DNA of 64,000 nt, taken from assembly GCF_000971395.1 (NCBI RefSeq), contig NZ_BBME01000021.1, positions 1-64,000 on the forward strand, written 5' to 3'. Position 1 is the first letter of the stretch. Each line of letters starts with the position of its first letter. This DNA is from Demequina iriomotensis (GTDB taxonomy: Bacteria; Actinomycetota; Actinomycetes; Actinomycetales; Demequinaceae). Under the pieces are notes generated by a model. That model was not told the origin of the DNA. It saw only the letters and a list, made by a program, of their open reading frames with translations, and searched no databases. Made by a program: the position numbers and the translations under genes. Positions 28,946 to 37,399 of this stretch are shown in pieces.

Positions 28946-29505
28946 CGTGCACCTCCGTTCCGCGCGTGGATCGCGACCGTCTCGGTGTCCTCGAGGTCGA
29001 CGTCGGGAAGCACCTCGCGGAGCTTCGCGACGCCGTCGTGCAGGTAGCGCTTCACCGTGCCCGGCGCGAGGTCCAGCACATGGGCGACCTCGGCGACGGG
29101 CAGGTCCTCGAGGTGGCGCAGGACGATGCACGCGCGCTCGCGGGGCGACAGCGTCAGCAGGGCGTCGTGCAGGTCGAGCGCCTCGTCGACGCGCGCGCCG
29201 TGGTCGTGCGCCACCATCCGCATGCCCGCCGCCCGCAGCTCGTCGGGCGCGGACGCGACCGTGCGCGGACGCGCCGCCGCGCGCCGTCCGCCGTCGATGA
29301 ACGCCGTCGCGATCGCGCGCTTGACGTAGGACTGCGCGGCCTCGACGCTGCGCAGCGCGCGCCCGGTGCGGAAGGTCCGCACGAGCGCGTCCTGAAGCAG
29401 GTCCTCGGCCTCCTCGCGGCTCCCCGTCAGCACGTACGCGTACCCGTAGAGCGCGCGCCCGCGCTCGCGCATCACCGTGTCGAGCGTTTCCCTCCAGCCG
29501 CTCAC
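28942..29505 (-). CDS. ECF RNA polymerase sigma factor (SigE-like actinobacterial family)
   Basis: A 187-aa ECF sigma factor. Region 2 is visible as RGRALYGYAYVLTGSREEAEDLLQDALVRTF and region 4 as LTLSPRERACIVLRHLEDLPVAEVAHVLDLAPGTVKRYL. There is no C-terminal extension. The start is uncertain: GTG at 29505 is preceded by a G-rich AGGGGGGA site, while an in-frame GTG at 29544 overlaps a TACCGT -10-like box. It heads a three-gene operon whose next product is probably its membrane-bound regulator. Confidence 0.88.
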   Translation of the reverse strand: MSGWRETLDTVMRERGRALYGYAYVLTGSREEAEDLLQDALVRTFRTGRALRSVEAAQSYVKRAIATAFIDGGRRAAARPRTVASAPDELRAAGMRMVAHDHGARVDEALDLHDALLTLSPRERACIVLRHLEDLPVAEVAHVLDLAPGTVKRYLHDGVAKLREVLPDVDLEDTETVAIHARNGGAR

Positions 29506-29597
29506 GCGACCATCCCCCCTGTGCTCATGCCAGCCAAGACGCACGGTAGCCGCGTTCGGTTGGGGGCGGGGTGAAGGCTGCCGCGCGAGTCTGTTCG

Positions 29598-29921
29598 CTA
29601 GAGGAAGGCCCGCACCTCGACCTTCCGGTTGCAGCAGCGGGACGCCTCCGTCGCGAGCTCGATCGCCTCGTCGAGGTCGGCGGCGTCGATGACCCAGAAG
29701 CCCACGACGTGCTCCGCGGTCCGCACGAAGGGTCCGGGCATCACACGCCCGGCGCCACCGCGGTTGTCGACGGTCACCGCCGGGTCGGGCCCGCCGACCC
29801 CGGCGGCGAGCACCCAGTGCCCTTCGTTCTTCAGCCTCGAGTCGAAGGCGGAGATCGCGGCCTGCTCGTCCGCGGTCGCGGACCCTGCGCGATCGTCGAT
29901 GACGTTGAACAAGAACCTCAC
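29598..29921 (-). CDS. YCII-related (YciI) domain protein
   Basis: A 107-aa protein with the dimeric alpha-beta YCII fold seen in the DGPF-type group: MRFLFNVIDD at the start, DSRLKNEGHWVLAAGVGGPD in the middle and VVGFWVIDAADLDEAIELA near the end. These proteins often sit next to ECF sigma factors or DHFR-like reductases. Biochemical role is unknown. The GTG start follows the reductase stop by 4 nt with an AGGTGA site, so the two genes are co-transcribed. Confidence 0.85.
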   Translation of the reverse strand: MRFLFNVIDDRAGSATADEQAAISAFDSRLKNEGHWVLAAGVGGPDPAVTVDNRGGAGRVMPGPFVRTAEHVVGFWVIDAADLDEAIELATEASRCCNRKVEVRAFL

Positions 29922-29925
29922 GGAG

Positions 29926-30483
29926 TCACCTCACCCGGTAGCGCAGCAGCACCGTGCCGCGCGGGAACGCGCGGTGCTCGAGCAGCTCGAGGTCGAGCCG
30001 CAGCCCCGCGGGCAGCGCGGGCGTGCCGCCGCCGATGATCGCGGGCACCACCGCGAGCTGGACCTCGTCGACCAGCCCGGCCCGCAGCGCGTGCGCGGCG
30101 AGCGTCGGCCCGCCGATGTCGAGGTCGCGGTCCGCCTCCTCCTTGAGCCGCGCCACCTCGGCGGCGTCGAACTCGCGGACGATACGTGCGCGCGGCACCC
30201 CGGGATCGTCCAGCGTGCGCGAGTAGACGATCGTGTCGGCGTCGCACCAGGCCTCGGCGAAGCGCTGCAGCATGGGCGTGATGTCAGGCGTGGTGCGGAT
30301 GTCCTCCCACACCGCCATCGTCTCGTGCATGCGGCGCCCGTAGAGATGCGTGCCGACGGTCCGCTCGAGGTCCGCGAAGTAGTCGTGCAGCTCCTCGTCG
30401 GGCTCGCTCCAGTCGAGCTCGCCGCGCGCATCGTTCGCATAGCCGTCGAGCGAGCAGTTGATCGCGTAGATGAGGCGCCCCAT
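29926..30483 (-). CDS. Dihydrofolate reductase-like (RibD C-terminal) protein
   Basis: A 185-aa NADPH-dependent reductase of the DHFR/RibD-C superfamily. The start MGRLIYAINCSLDGYANDARG and the GTHLYGRRMHETMAVW segment are typical, as is the Gly-rich AIIGGGTPALP. These stand-alone proteins are not the folate enzyme FolA, and their substrates are mostly unknown. It is the first gene of a pair with the YCII protein and is divergent from the aldo/keto reductase. A decamer copy lies in the divergent gap. Confidence 0.86.
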   Translation of the reverse strand: MGRLIYAINCSLDGYANDARGELDWSEPDEELHDYFADLERTVGTHLYGRRMHETMAVWEDIRTTPDITPMLQRFAEAWCDADTIVYSRTLDDPGVPRARIVREFDAAEVARLKEEADRDLDIGGPTLAAHALRAGLVDEVQLAVVPAIIGGGTPALPAGLRLDLELLEHRAFPRGTVLLRYRVR

Positions 30484-30543
30484 CGCATCGGCCTCCCTCC
30501 CCGGCCACGGTAACCCGCGCATCGTCCACCCGCAGGGCGTGGC

Positions 30544-30556
30544 TAGGGTGGACGGC
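30544..30556 (+). promoter_or_regulatory. -10 box for leaderless aldo/keto reductase
   Basis: TAGGGT at 30544-30549 lies 7 nt before the ATG at 30557. A decamer copy (30518-30527) sits just upstream, over the expected -35 region. Confidence 0.6.
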
Positions 30557-31405
30557 ATGACTCTTCCCACCCTCACCCTCAACGACGGCTTCACCATCCC
30601 GGCCGTCGGATTCGGCACGTACCCCCTGGTCGGGGACGAGGGCCGCATCGCGGTGCGCTCGGCGCTCAAGACGGGCTACCGGCTGCTGGACTCGGCCGTC
30701 AACTACGAGAACGAGGGCGTCGTCGGCCTCGCGGCGCGCGAGTTCCTCGCGCGCGCCAAGGCGGGCCGCGCGGACCTCACGATCCAGACGAAGCTCCCCG
30801 GGCGCCACCACGGCTTCGACCGTGCGATCGCCTCGGGCTACGAGTCGCTCGCGCGGCTGGGGCTAGACCGCATCGACGTCATGATGATCCACTGGCCCAA
30901 CCCGGTCACCGGGCGGTACAAGGAGGCGTGGCGCGCGCTCGTCGAGCTGCGCGAGCGCGGCGTGGTGCGGTCGATCGGGGTGAGCAACTTCAACGAGCGC
31001 CTGCTCGACGAGGTCATCGAGGACTCGGGCGTGGTCCCCTCGATCAACCAGGTCGAGCTGCACCCGTACTTCCCCCAGGTGGAGCTGCTGGCGCGGCACG
31101 CGGAGCTGGGCATCGTCACCCAGGCGTGGAGCCCGCTCGGCAAGCGCCAGGCGCCCTACGCCGAGCCCGTGGTGGTCGCGGCCGCGTCGCGCCTGGGCGT
31201 GACCCCGGCCCAGGTCATCCTGCGCTGGCACCTCGAGCGCGGCTCGCTGCCGCTGCCCAAGTCGGCGACGCCGTCGCGTCAGGAGGAGAACCTCGCGGTC
31301 GACGGGTTCACGCTGCTGCCCGAGGAGGTCGAGGCGATCACCGCGCTCGGGCGCCCCGACGGGCGCCTCTTCGACGGCGACCCCGAGACGCACGAGGAGA
31401 TGTAG
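30557..31405 (+). CDS. Aldo/keto reductase
   Basis: A 282-aa NADPH-dependent carbonyl reductase with a (beta/alpha)8 barrel. The catalytic tetrad is present: Asp and Tyr in LLDSAVNYENE, Lys in IQTKLPGRHH and His in MMIHWPNP. The C-terminal nucleotide-binding KSATPSRQEENL segment fits NADPH preference. It resembles 2,5-diketo-D-gluconate reductase-type enzymes, but substrate is unknown. Leaderless start; a strong stem-loop follows. Confidence 0.92.
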   Translation: MTLPTLTLNDGFTIPAVGFGTYPLVGDEGRIAVRSALKTGYRLLDSAVNYENEGVVGLAAREFLARAKAGRADLTIQTKLPGRHHGFDRAIASGYESLARLGLDRIDVMMIHWPNPVTGRYKEAWRALVELRERGVVRSIGVSNFNERLLDEVIEDSGVVPSINQVELHPYFPQVELLARHAELGIVTQAWSPLGKRQAPYAEPVVVAAASRLGVTPAQVILRWHLERGSLPLPKSATPSRQEENLAVDGFTLLPEEVEAITALGRPDGRLFDGDPETHEEM

Positions 31406-31407
31406 AA

Positions 31408-31461
31408 GGGACGATGCGCGGCGCCGGGCTCTCTCAGCGCGCCCGGCCCCGCGCATCGTGC
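31408..31461. terminator. Bidirectional stem-loop bounded by decamer copies
   Basis: The arm at 31408-31429 pairs almost perfectly with 31441-31461. The left arm begins with GGGACGATGCGCGG, and the right arm is its complement with one change. It separates the convergent aldo/keto reductase and DoxX genes. Confidence 0.75.
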
Positions 31462-31466
31462 GACGG

Positions 31467-31832
31467 TCAGAGGACCTGCGCGAAGCCCAGCGCGGCGGAC
31501 GCGACGGCGACCACGGTGAGCACGACCGTGGGCACCACGGGCTCGTCGCGACGCGCGTGCACCACGGTGGCGCCGATCATCGTGATCGCGAGGCCGACCG
31601 CCGCGAGGGGCGTGAGGATCGGCGCGATGCCGGTCGCGAGCGGGGCGATGAGGCCGATCGCGGCGAGCACCTCGACCGCGCCGATGGCCTTGACCGCGGC
31701 GTCGCCGAAGTCCTCGGTCCACCCCATGCCCTTCTCCTGCAGCGCGGTCCGCGAGGTGGAGGCCTTCATGCCCCCGGCGGCCAGGAAGAGGAGGGCGAGG
31801 ACGGCGTTGACGATCCAGAGGGCGATGAGCAT
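31467..31832 (-). CDS. DoxX-family membrane protein
   Basis: A 121-aa protein with four membrane helices, matching DoxX: an N-terminal helix ending in AAGGMKA, then DAAVKAIGAVEVLAAIGLIAP. DoxX proteins are linked to thiol or redox homeostasis in some actinobacteria, but the general function is unclear. AAGGAG lies 6-7 nt upstream of the ATG. It diverges from an HxlR regulator with a palindrome between them, so it is probably the regulated target. Confidence 0.85.
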   Translation of the reverse strand: MLIALWIVNAVLALLFLAAGGMKASTSRTALQEKGMGWTEDFGDAAVKAIGAVEVLAAIGLIAPLATGIAPILTPLAAVGLAITMIGATVVHARRDEPVVPTVVLTVVAVASAALGFAQVL

Positions 31833-31841
31833 GGGAACTCC

Positions 31842-31862
31842 TTAGTTACGATGAGTAAGCAA
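31842..31862. promoter_or_regulatory. Candidate HxlR operator
   Basis: TTAGTTAC (31842-31849) and GTAAGCAA (31855-31862) form an imperfect palindrome with a 5-nt spacer in the divergent gap. HxlR-family repressors bind GTAC/GTTAC-type palindromes like this. Confidence 0.55.
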
Positions 31863-31880
31863 CCCCATGATGCGTGACGG

Positions 31881-31908
31881 TTGACGCGTCCACAAAAGGC
31901 ACATCCAT
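31881..31908 (+). promoter_or_regulatory. Predicted promoter of the HxlR gene
   Basis: TTGACG (31881-31886) and ATCCAT (31903-31908) with a 16-nt spacer; a GGAGGAAC ribosome site precedes the GTG at 31932. Confidence 0.4.
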
Positions 31909-31931
31909 GTGCGTGACCCCGCGGAGGAACA

Positions 31932-32330
31932 GTGAGCATCACCGAGGAGCCCCTCACCGCGTACGAGACCACCTGCTCCAGCGTCACCACCGACGCGCAG
32001 GCGGCGATCCGCGACGTGCTCAACCGCGTCGGCGACAAGTGGTCGCTCCTGGTGATCGTCACGCTGAGCGAGCGCACGCTGCGGTTCGGCGAGCTCCAGG
32101 CGCACGTCCCGGGGATCTCGCAGCGGATGCTCACGCTGACGCTGCGGCAGCTCGAGCGGGACGGGCTGGTACGGCGCGAGGTCTTCGCCGAGGTGCCTCC
32201 CCGGGTCGAGTACGCGTTGACGCCGCGCGGCGCGACGCTCATCGCCCCCGCGAGCGCGCTCGCCGAGTGGTCGATCGGGCACTACCCCGGCATCCTCGCG
32301 AGCCGCGAGGAGTACGACGCGCGCGGCTGA
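31932..32330 (+). CDS. HxlR-family transcriptional regulator
   Basis: A 132-aa winged-helix regulator. The HxlR core is visible: CSSVTTDAQAAIRDVLNRVGDKWSLLVIVTL, the recognition segment LRFGELQAHVPGISQRMLTLTL and the wing with VEYALTPRG. A single Cys near residue 15 could act as a thiol sensor as in some redox-sensing HxlR proteins; this is inference. It is divergent from doxX and likely represses it and itself. Confidence 0.9.
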   Translation: MSITEEPLTAYETTCSSVTTDAQAAIRDVLNRVGDKWSLLVIVTLSERTLRFGELQAHVPGISQRMLTLTLRQLERDGLVRREVFAEVPPRVEYALTPRGATLIAPASALAEWSIGHYPGILASREEYDARG

Positions 32331-32342
32331 CCGGCGTCGCCC

Positions 32343-33167
32343 CTAGACCCGCGCGTCCTGCTCGTCCTCCATGCGCGCGTTGAACTCGCGCTTGCTCGAC
32401 TGCCAGCCGTCCTCGTTCATGCCGGTGCGCCAGTAGCCCGAGATCGACACCTGGTCGCGCGGGACGCCGCGCTCGAGGAACAGGTGACGGCGCAGCGGCT
32501 TGATCATGTCGGCGTTGCCGTGGACGAAGGCCTCGAGGCGCCCCTCGGGGAGCTCGGCTGCGATGACGGCGCGCGTGAGGGCCTCGCCGTAGCCGTCGCC
32601 GGGCCCGCGATGGATCCAGTGGACCCGCGTGCGCGAGGTGGCCGGGAGCTCCTGTTCCTCGGAGGCGTCGGCGACCTCGAGGTAGACCTCGACCCGCGCA
32701 TCGTCCCTGGTGTCCTGGAGGCGTTCAAGGGCGGCGGCGACGGCCGGCAGCGCCGACTCGTCGCCGACCAGGAGGTGGACGTCGGCCTCGGCGCTGGGCG
32801 CCCAGCCCCCGCCCGGGCCCGCGAAGCTGACCGTGTCGCCGGGCCGAGCGGCCGCCGCCCACGGGCCGGCCAGTCCCTCGTCGCCATGGATCACGAAGTC
32901 GATCGCGAGCTCGCGCGCCTCCATGTCGAGCGAGCGGATCGTGTAGGTGCGGGTCACCTCGCCGAACCTCAGCTTCACGTAGTGATCCGTGAACGGCAGG
33001 TCCGGAAGCGTGTCGAGGTCGGGGCCCGTGAGGACCACGCGGACCATGCTCGGGCTCAGCCGCTCCGTTCGCGTCACCGTGAGGGTGCGGAGCGGGCGGG
33101 CGGGGCGCGGCTGGCGGTTCTGGCCGTTCGGGTCGTTCGGGTCGTTCGGGTCATCGGGGCGGGGCAT
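32343..33167 (-). CDS. Siderophore-interacting protein (FAD/NAD(P)H ferric reductase)
   Basis: A 274-aa flavoprotein predicted to reduce ferric siderophores in the cytoplasm and so release iron. The FAD-binding half contains RTYTIRSLD, and the C-terminal SIP half contains the family-specific SISGYWRTGMNEDGW. Near the N-terminus Asp-Pro-Asn repeats three times, encoded by a 9-bp tandem repeat. A leaderless promoter precedes the ATG. No siderophore transporter or synthesis genes lie nearby. Confidence 0.9.
   Translation of the reverse strand: MPRPDDPNDPNDPNGQNRQPRPARPLRTLTVTRTERLSPSMVRVVLTGPDLDTLPDLPFTDHYVKLRFGEVTRTYTIRSLDMEARELAIDFVIHGDEGLAGPWAAAARPGDTVSFAGPGGGWAPSAEADVHLLVGDESALPAVAAALERLQDTRDDARVEVYLEVADASEEQELPATSRTRVHWIHRGPGDGYGEALTRAVIAAELPEGRLEAFVHGNADMIKPLRRHLFLERGVPRDQVSISGYWRTGMNEDGWQSSKREFNARMEDEQDARV
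33127..33153. repeat. 9-bp tandem repeat, 3 copies, in coding DNA
   Basis: TTCGGGTCG repeats at 33127, 33136 and 33145 (the last copy ends in A). It encodes (Asp-Pro-Asn)n near the N-terminus of the siderophore-interacting protein and may vary in copy number between strains. Confidence 0.8.
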
Positions 33168-33179
33168 GCTCAGATCGTA
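33168..33179 (-). promoter_or_regulatory. -10 box for leaderless SIP gene
   Basis: TACGAT on the minus strand (complement at 33174-33179) lies 6 nt before the ATG at 33167. Confidence 0.55.
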
Positions 33180-33259
33180 TGCGATCCGCGGTTAGGGGTT
33201 TTCCCCATGGCCGCGTCCGCTTTGTCGGCATTGTCGGACCTCGGTGATGGGATGGGGTC

Positions 33260-34738
33260 ATGGACATCCCGAGCCTGCTCGACACGGATCCCGGAGGCGG
33301 TTCGCCCGCCACCGGGACCTTCGCGCAGGCGTGCGCGGCGGCACGCGTCGCCGTGGGGACGATGCGGGAGCTGGCGGCCTCCGGCCTCCCCGGCGAGGCG
33401 TCGGGCGGAGACCTGGTCGCGCGGATCGGGGCGGCGGCGGCGCTGGCGCGAGAGGTCGACCTGGTGCTCGCCCAGTTGAGCCGCGAGGCGGATCGCCGCT
33501 CGGACGTGCCCGGAGGAGGGGTGGTGCGGCGGGAGGGGCATCGGAGCGCGGCGGACCTCGTCGCGACCGCCACGGGCGGCACGCGCGCCGAGGCGGGGCG
33601 CCTGATCGAGGTCGGCCGGGCGCTCGAGGAGATCGGAGCCTCCGACGGCGCGCCCGACGCCGTGCCACCCGACTCCCCACCACCGCCGCGCCCCGCGCCG
33701 CGGCATCCCCTCGTGGCGGGCGCGCTGTCGCGCGGTGAGATCTCGGCCGACTGCGGCACGCAGATCATGACGATGCTCGACTCGCTACCCGCCAGCGTGC
33801 CCGCGGAGCACCGCGAGCGGGCCGAACGCGACCTCATCGCACGGGCGAGCGGCATGTCGGCCACCAGATTCGCCGCCGTCGTCCGGCGGTTCCGAGCGAG
33901 GCTCGACGTCGCGCAGCACACCAGGGACCTCGCGCGCATGCGCGAGCGCCGGAGCCTCCGGATCTGGGAGAACCGCGACGGGATGCTGGAGCTGCACGGG
34001 CAGCTCGACCCGGAGACCGGTGCGCCTCTGCGTGCCGCGCTCGACGCGCTCGTGGGCGACGCGATGCGCCGCAGCAAGGACTCGGTCGGCGAGGACACGC
34101 GCACCACCGACCAGATGCGTGCCGACTCCCTCGCCGCCCTCGCCCGCCACGGGCTCGGCTGCACCGCCACAGACCTCCCGCTGTCGACCGTCACGGTGGT
34201 CGTGCGCGTCGACGAGAAGGACCTCCACGCCGGCCTCGGCCTCGGCGAGGTGGACGGGACCTCCACCCCCGTCGACGTCGCGACCGTGCGGCGCATGGCG
34301 GCTGACGCGCACGTCATCCCGGCGGTACTCGGCTCGAACGGCGAGCTGCTCGACTTCGGCCGCCGTCGGAGGCTGTTCACCCGCTCCCAGCGGCTCGCGC
34401 TCGGGGAGCGCGACGGCGGATGCGCCTTCTGCGGTGCCGCGCTCGCCTGGACGGACGCCCATCACATCCGCTGGTGGGGACGCGACGTCGGCCGGACGGA
34501 CCTCGCGAACGGGGTGCTGCTCTGCGGCCACTGTCACACCACCGTCCACACGCAGGGATGGGAGATTCGAGCGACCGCGACCGAGGTGTGGTTCGTGCCT
34601 CCGGCCTCGGTGGACCCCGAGCAGAGACCGCGGCCCGGAGGACGAGCCCGATTCGACGCACCGCGAGACCTCGGCGGCCTCCGTCAGACACGAGGCGTCC
34701 CCCCGTCCGCAGCCGAGCGAGAACACGAGGCCGCCTGA
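33260..34738 (+). CDS. DUF222 and HNH endonuclease domain protein
   Basis: A 492-aa protein with the actinobacterial DUF222 region over most of its length and a C-terminal HNH nuclease: CAFCGAALAWTDAHHIRWWGRD...LCGHCHTTVHTQGWEI. Two CxxC pairs for zinc and the HH and H catalytic residues are intact, so it is likely active. Such genes occur in many copies per genome in Micrococcales and mycobacteria, and some resemble mobile elements. There is a disordered Pro-rich stretch near residue 140. No inteins or IS ends flank it. Confidence 0.9.
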   Translation: MDIPSLLDTDPGGGSPATGTFAQACAAARVAVGTMRELAASGLPGEASGGDLVARIGAAAALAREVDLVLAQLSREADRRSDVPGGGVVRREGHRSAADLVATATGGTRAEAGRLIEVGRALEEIGASDGAPDAVPPDSPPPPRPAPRHPLVAGALSRGEISADCGTQIMTMLDSLPASVPAEHRERAERDLIARASGMSATRFAAVVRRFRARLDVAQHTRDLARMRERRSLRIWENRDGMLELHGQLDPETGAPLRAALDALVGDAMRRSKDSVGEDTRTTDQMRADSLAALARHGLGCTATDLPLSTVTVVVRVDEKDLHAGLGLGEVDGTSTPVDVATVRRMAADAHVIPAVLGSNGELLDFGRRRRLFTRSQRLALGERDGGCAFCGAALAWTDAHHIRWWGRDVGRTDLANGVLLCGHCHTTVHTQGWEIRATATEVWFVPPASVDPEQRPRPGGRARFDAPRDLGGLRQTRGVPPSAAEREHEAA

Positions 34739-34947
34739 ATCCGGGAGGTGGCGGCACCCGGGGCGGCGGAGCGTGCCCCTTCGGCGGCCTGGCCGGCGCG
34801 CGCCGCGCGTCGGGGCGGCGGGAACACGCGGGAGGGAACCGCAGCGGGACCCGCAGGAGGGACCCGGGTCCCGCATCGTCCCAGGACAGGCCCTCGATAG
34901 GATGGAGGCACCGACGAAGCAGTCCCCCTTCTCTACAGAGGAAAACG

Positions 34948-37323
34948 ATGCGCGCCACCTATGAGAGGGCCGAGCAGATCGTCTCGCGCCTGACCACCGA
35001 CGAGAAGATCCGACTGGTGTCCGGCAAGGACGCCTGGAGCACCGAACCCCTCGAGGAGCACGGGGTACCGTCGATCCTCCTCACCGACGGACCCCACGGC
35101 GTGCGCAAGATCCGGGGCGGCTCCGACCACCTCGGCGTGAACGACTCGGAGCCCGCGACCTGCTTCCCGCCCGCGGTCACGCTGGGCTCCACGTGGGACC
35201 CCGCCCTGCTCGAGGAGATCGGTGCCGCGCTCGGCCGGGAATCCCGCGCCAACGACGTCTCGGTGCTGCTCGGGCCGGGCCTCAACATCAAGCGCCACCC
35301 CGGCGGCGGGCGCAACTTCGAGTACTTCTCGGAGGACCCCTTCGTGTCAGGCAAGATGGCCGCCGCCATGGTGCGCGGGATCCAGTCCGAGGGCGTCGGC
35401 GCGTGCCTCAAGCACTACGCGGCGAACAACCAGGAGTTCTTCCGCATGTCGTGCGACTCCGTGATCGACGATCGCGCGCTCCACGAGCTCTACCTGTCCG
35501 GGTTCGAGACCGCCGTCAAGGAGTCCGACCCGTGGGCCGTCATGTGCTCGTACAACAAGATCAACGGCGAGCACGCCGACATCCACCGCGGCCTCCTCAC
35601 GGAGAAGCTCCGTGACGACTGGGGCTTCGACGGCCTGGTGATGTCCGACTGGTTCGCCGTCTCCGACCGCGCCCTCGCCATCTGCGCCGGACTCGACCTC
35701 GAGATGCCCGGCAGCAACGGCACCTGGGATGCCCAGGTCAAGGACGCGCACGGGACGGGCCTGCTCACCACGGCCGAGCTCGACCTCGCCGCCACCCGCG
35801 TCGTCGACCTCGCGCTCCGCGCCGCCGAGTCGACGGGCTCCTCGCAGTTCGACCCGGAGGCGCACCACCAGCTGGCGCGTCGCGCCGCGGCCGCCGGCAC
35901 CGTGCTGCTCACCAACGACGGCATCCTGCCGCTCGAGCGGACCGGCAGCATCGCCGTGCTCGGCGCCTTCGCCAAGACGCCGCGCTTCCAGGGCGCCGGC
36001 TCGTCGCTCGTCAACCCGACCCAGGTCGATACGTTCCTCGCCTCGCTGCGCGCCGCCGTCGGCGACGACGTCGCGGTCCACTACGCCCCGGGATACGACG
36101 CCGCCACCGGCGAGACCGAGGAGGCGCTGCTCGGCGAGGCCCGCGACATCGCACGCAAGGCCGACGTGGTCATCGTGCTCGCGGGGCTCCCTACCTCGTA
36201 CGAGTCGGAGGGCTTCGACCGCACCCACCTGCGCCTGCCCGACGGGCACAGCGCGCTCGTGGCCGCGGCCCTCGACGCCAACGAGCGCACCGTGGTGGTC
36301 CTCCAGAACGGCGCGCCCGTCGAGCTGCCCTGGGCCGACGGCCCCGCGGCGATCGTCGAGGCGTACCTGGGCGGCCAGGCCTCGGGCGCGGCGCTCTCCG
36401 ACGTGCTCCTCGGCGACGTCGCACCCGGCGGCCGCCTCGCCGAGTCCTTCCCCGTGTCCGCGGGCGACCTCCCGAGCGACCGCGACTTCGCGCGCCACCC
36501 CAAGCAGGTCGAGTACCGCGAGGGCCTGTACGTCGGCTACCGGTTCCACGACTCGGCAGGGGTGCCCGCGCGCTTCCCCTTCGGCCACGGCCTCAGCTAC
36601 ACCGCGTTCGACTACACGGGCCTCACGGTGCGCAAGTCCGGCGAGGGCTACTCGGTGACGGTGACCGTCACCAACGTGGGCCCCCGCGCGGGCTCCGACG
36701 TGGTCCAGGTCTACGTCCGCGACCCCGAGTCGGTCGCCTACCGTCCCGCCAAGGAGCTCAAGGGCTTCGCCAAGGTCCACCTCGAGCCCGGCGCCTCGGA
36801 GAAGGTGGTGGTCAAGCTCGACCGCCGCGCCTTCACCGTCTGGGACGTCCGCTCGCAGGAGTGGCGCGTCGAGCCCGGCGCCTTCGAGATCCTCGTCGGC
36901 GCCTCCTCGACCGACATCCGCGCCCGCCGCACCGTCAAGGTCGAGACCGGCGAGGCGGTCTCGCCCTCGCACGGCCCCGCCGCCTTCGTCGCCACCGACA
37001 ACGAGTTCCGCATCATGCTCGGCCATGAGATCCCCGAGACCCCCGGCCAGCTGCCCTTCCACCGCGACTCGACCGTCGCGGACCTCAAGGAGACCGCCGC
37101 GGGCAAGCTGCTCGCGGGCGCGATGATGCAGCAGGCGCGGAAGACCTTCGACACCACCGCCGCGGACGCCACCACCATCGCCATGTTCGAGGCGGCGGCC
37201 CGCGAGGCCCCGCTCCGCATGGTCGCGATGGGCAGCGAGGGCAAGCTGACCCTCGCGAGGCTCGACCTCATCATCGGGGTGCTCAACCGCACCTCGGCCA
37301 AGGCGTGGCGCGCGCGCAGCTGA
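34948..37323 (+). CDS. Glycoside hydrolase family 3 beta-glucosidase
   Basis: A 791-aa GH3 enzyme without a signal peptide, hence probably cytoplasmic and acting on imported oligosaccharides. The catalytic barrel contains KHYAANNQEFFRMSCDSVID and the nucleophile Asp in GFDGLVMSDWFAVSD. The second alpha/beta domain and a fibronectin type III-like domain (after PFGHGLSYTAFDY) follow. The last 100 residues form an extension of unclear role. GAGGAAA precedes the ATG. beta-Glucosidase activity is most likely; beta-xylosidase or alpha-arabinofuranosidase activity cannot be excluded, given the arabinose genes nearby. Confidence 0.9.
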   Translation: MRATYERAEQIVSRLTTDEKIRLVSGKDAWSTEPLEEHGVPSILLTDGPHGVRKIRGGSDHLGVNDSEPATCFPPAVTLGSTWDPALLEEIGAALGRESRANDVSVLLGPGLNIKRHPGGGRNFEYFSEDPFVSGKMAAAMVRGIQSEGVGACLKHYAANNQEFFRMSCDSVIDDRALHELYLSGFETAVKESDPWAVMCSYNKINGEHADIHRGLLTEKLRDDWGFDGLVMSDWFAVSDRALAICAGLDLEMPGSNGTWDAQVKDAHGTGLLTTAELDLAATRVVDLALRAAESTGSSQFDPEAHHQLARRAAAAGTVLLTNDGILPLERTGSIAVLGAFAKTPRFQGAGSSLVNPTQVDTFLASLRAAVGDDVAVHYAPGYDAATGETEEALLGEARDIARKADVVIVLAGLPTSYESEGFDRTHLRLPDGHSALVAAALDANERTVVVLQNGAPVELPWADGPAAIVEAYLGGQASGAALSDVLLGDVAPGGRLAESFPVSAGDLPSDRDFARHPKQVEYREGLYVGYRFHDSAGVPARFPFGHGLSYTAFDYTGLTVRKSGEGYSVTVTVTNVGPRAGSDVVQVYVRDPESVAYRPAKELKGFAKVHLEPGASEKVVVKLDRRAFTVWDVRSQEWRVEPGAFEILVGASSTDIRARRTVKVETGEAVSPSHGPAAFVATDNEFRIMLGHEIPETPGQLPFHRDSTVADLKETAAGKLLAGAMMQQARKTFDTTAADATTIAMFEAAAREAPLRMVAMGSEGKLTLARLDLIIGVLNRTSAKAWRARS

Positions 37324-37338
37324 GATACCCCGCGCGTA

Positions 37339-37376
37339 CCAGGGCCCTGGGGTGCAGGATTGACCCAGGGCCCTGG
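37339..37376 (+). terminator. Terminator after the GH3 gene
   Basis: A perfect 13-bp stem (37339-37351 with 37364-37376) and a 12-nt loop. Each arm contains the palindrome CCAGGGCCCTGG, so alternative smaller hairpins are possible. Confidence 0.75.
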
Positions 37377-37399
37377 GCCCTCCGATCTGGGAGGCGTGC

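Noticed and set aside
33260..34738. HNH protein as a homing endonuclease or part of a mobile element
   Set aside because: DUF222-HNH genes are common stand-alone genes in this group; no intron, intein or terminal repeats seen.
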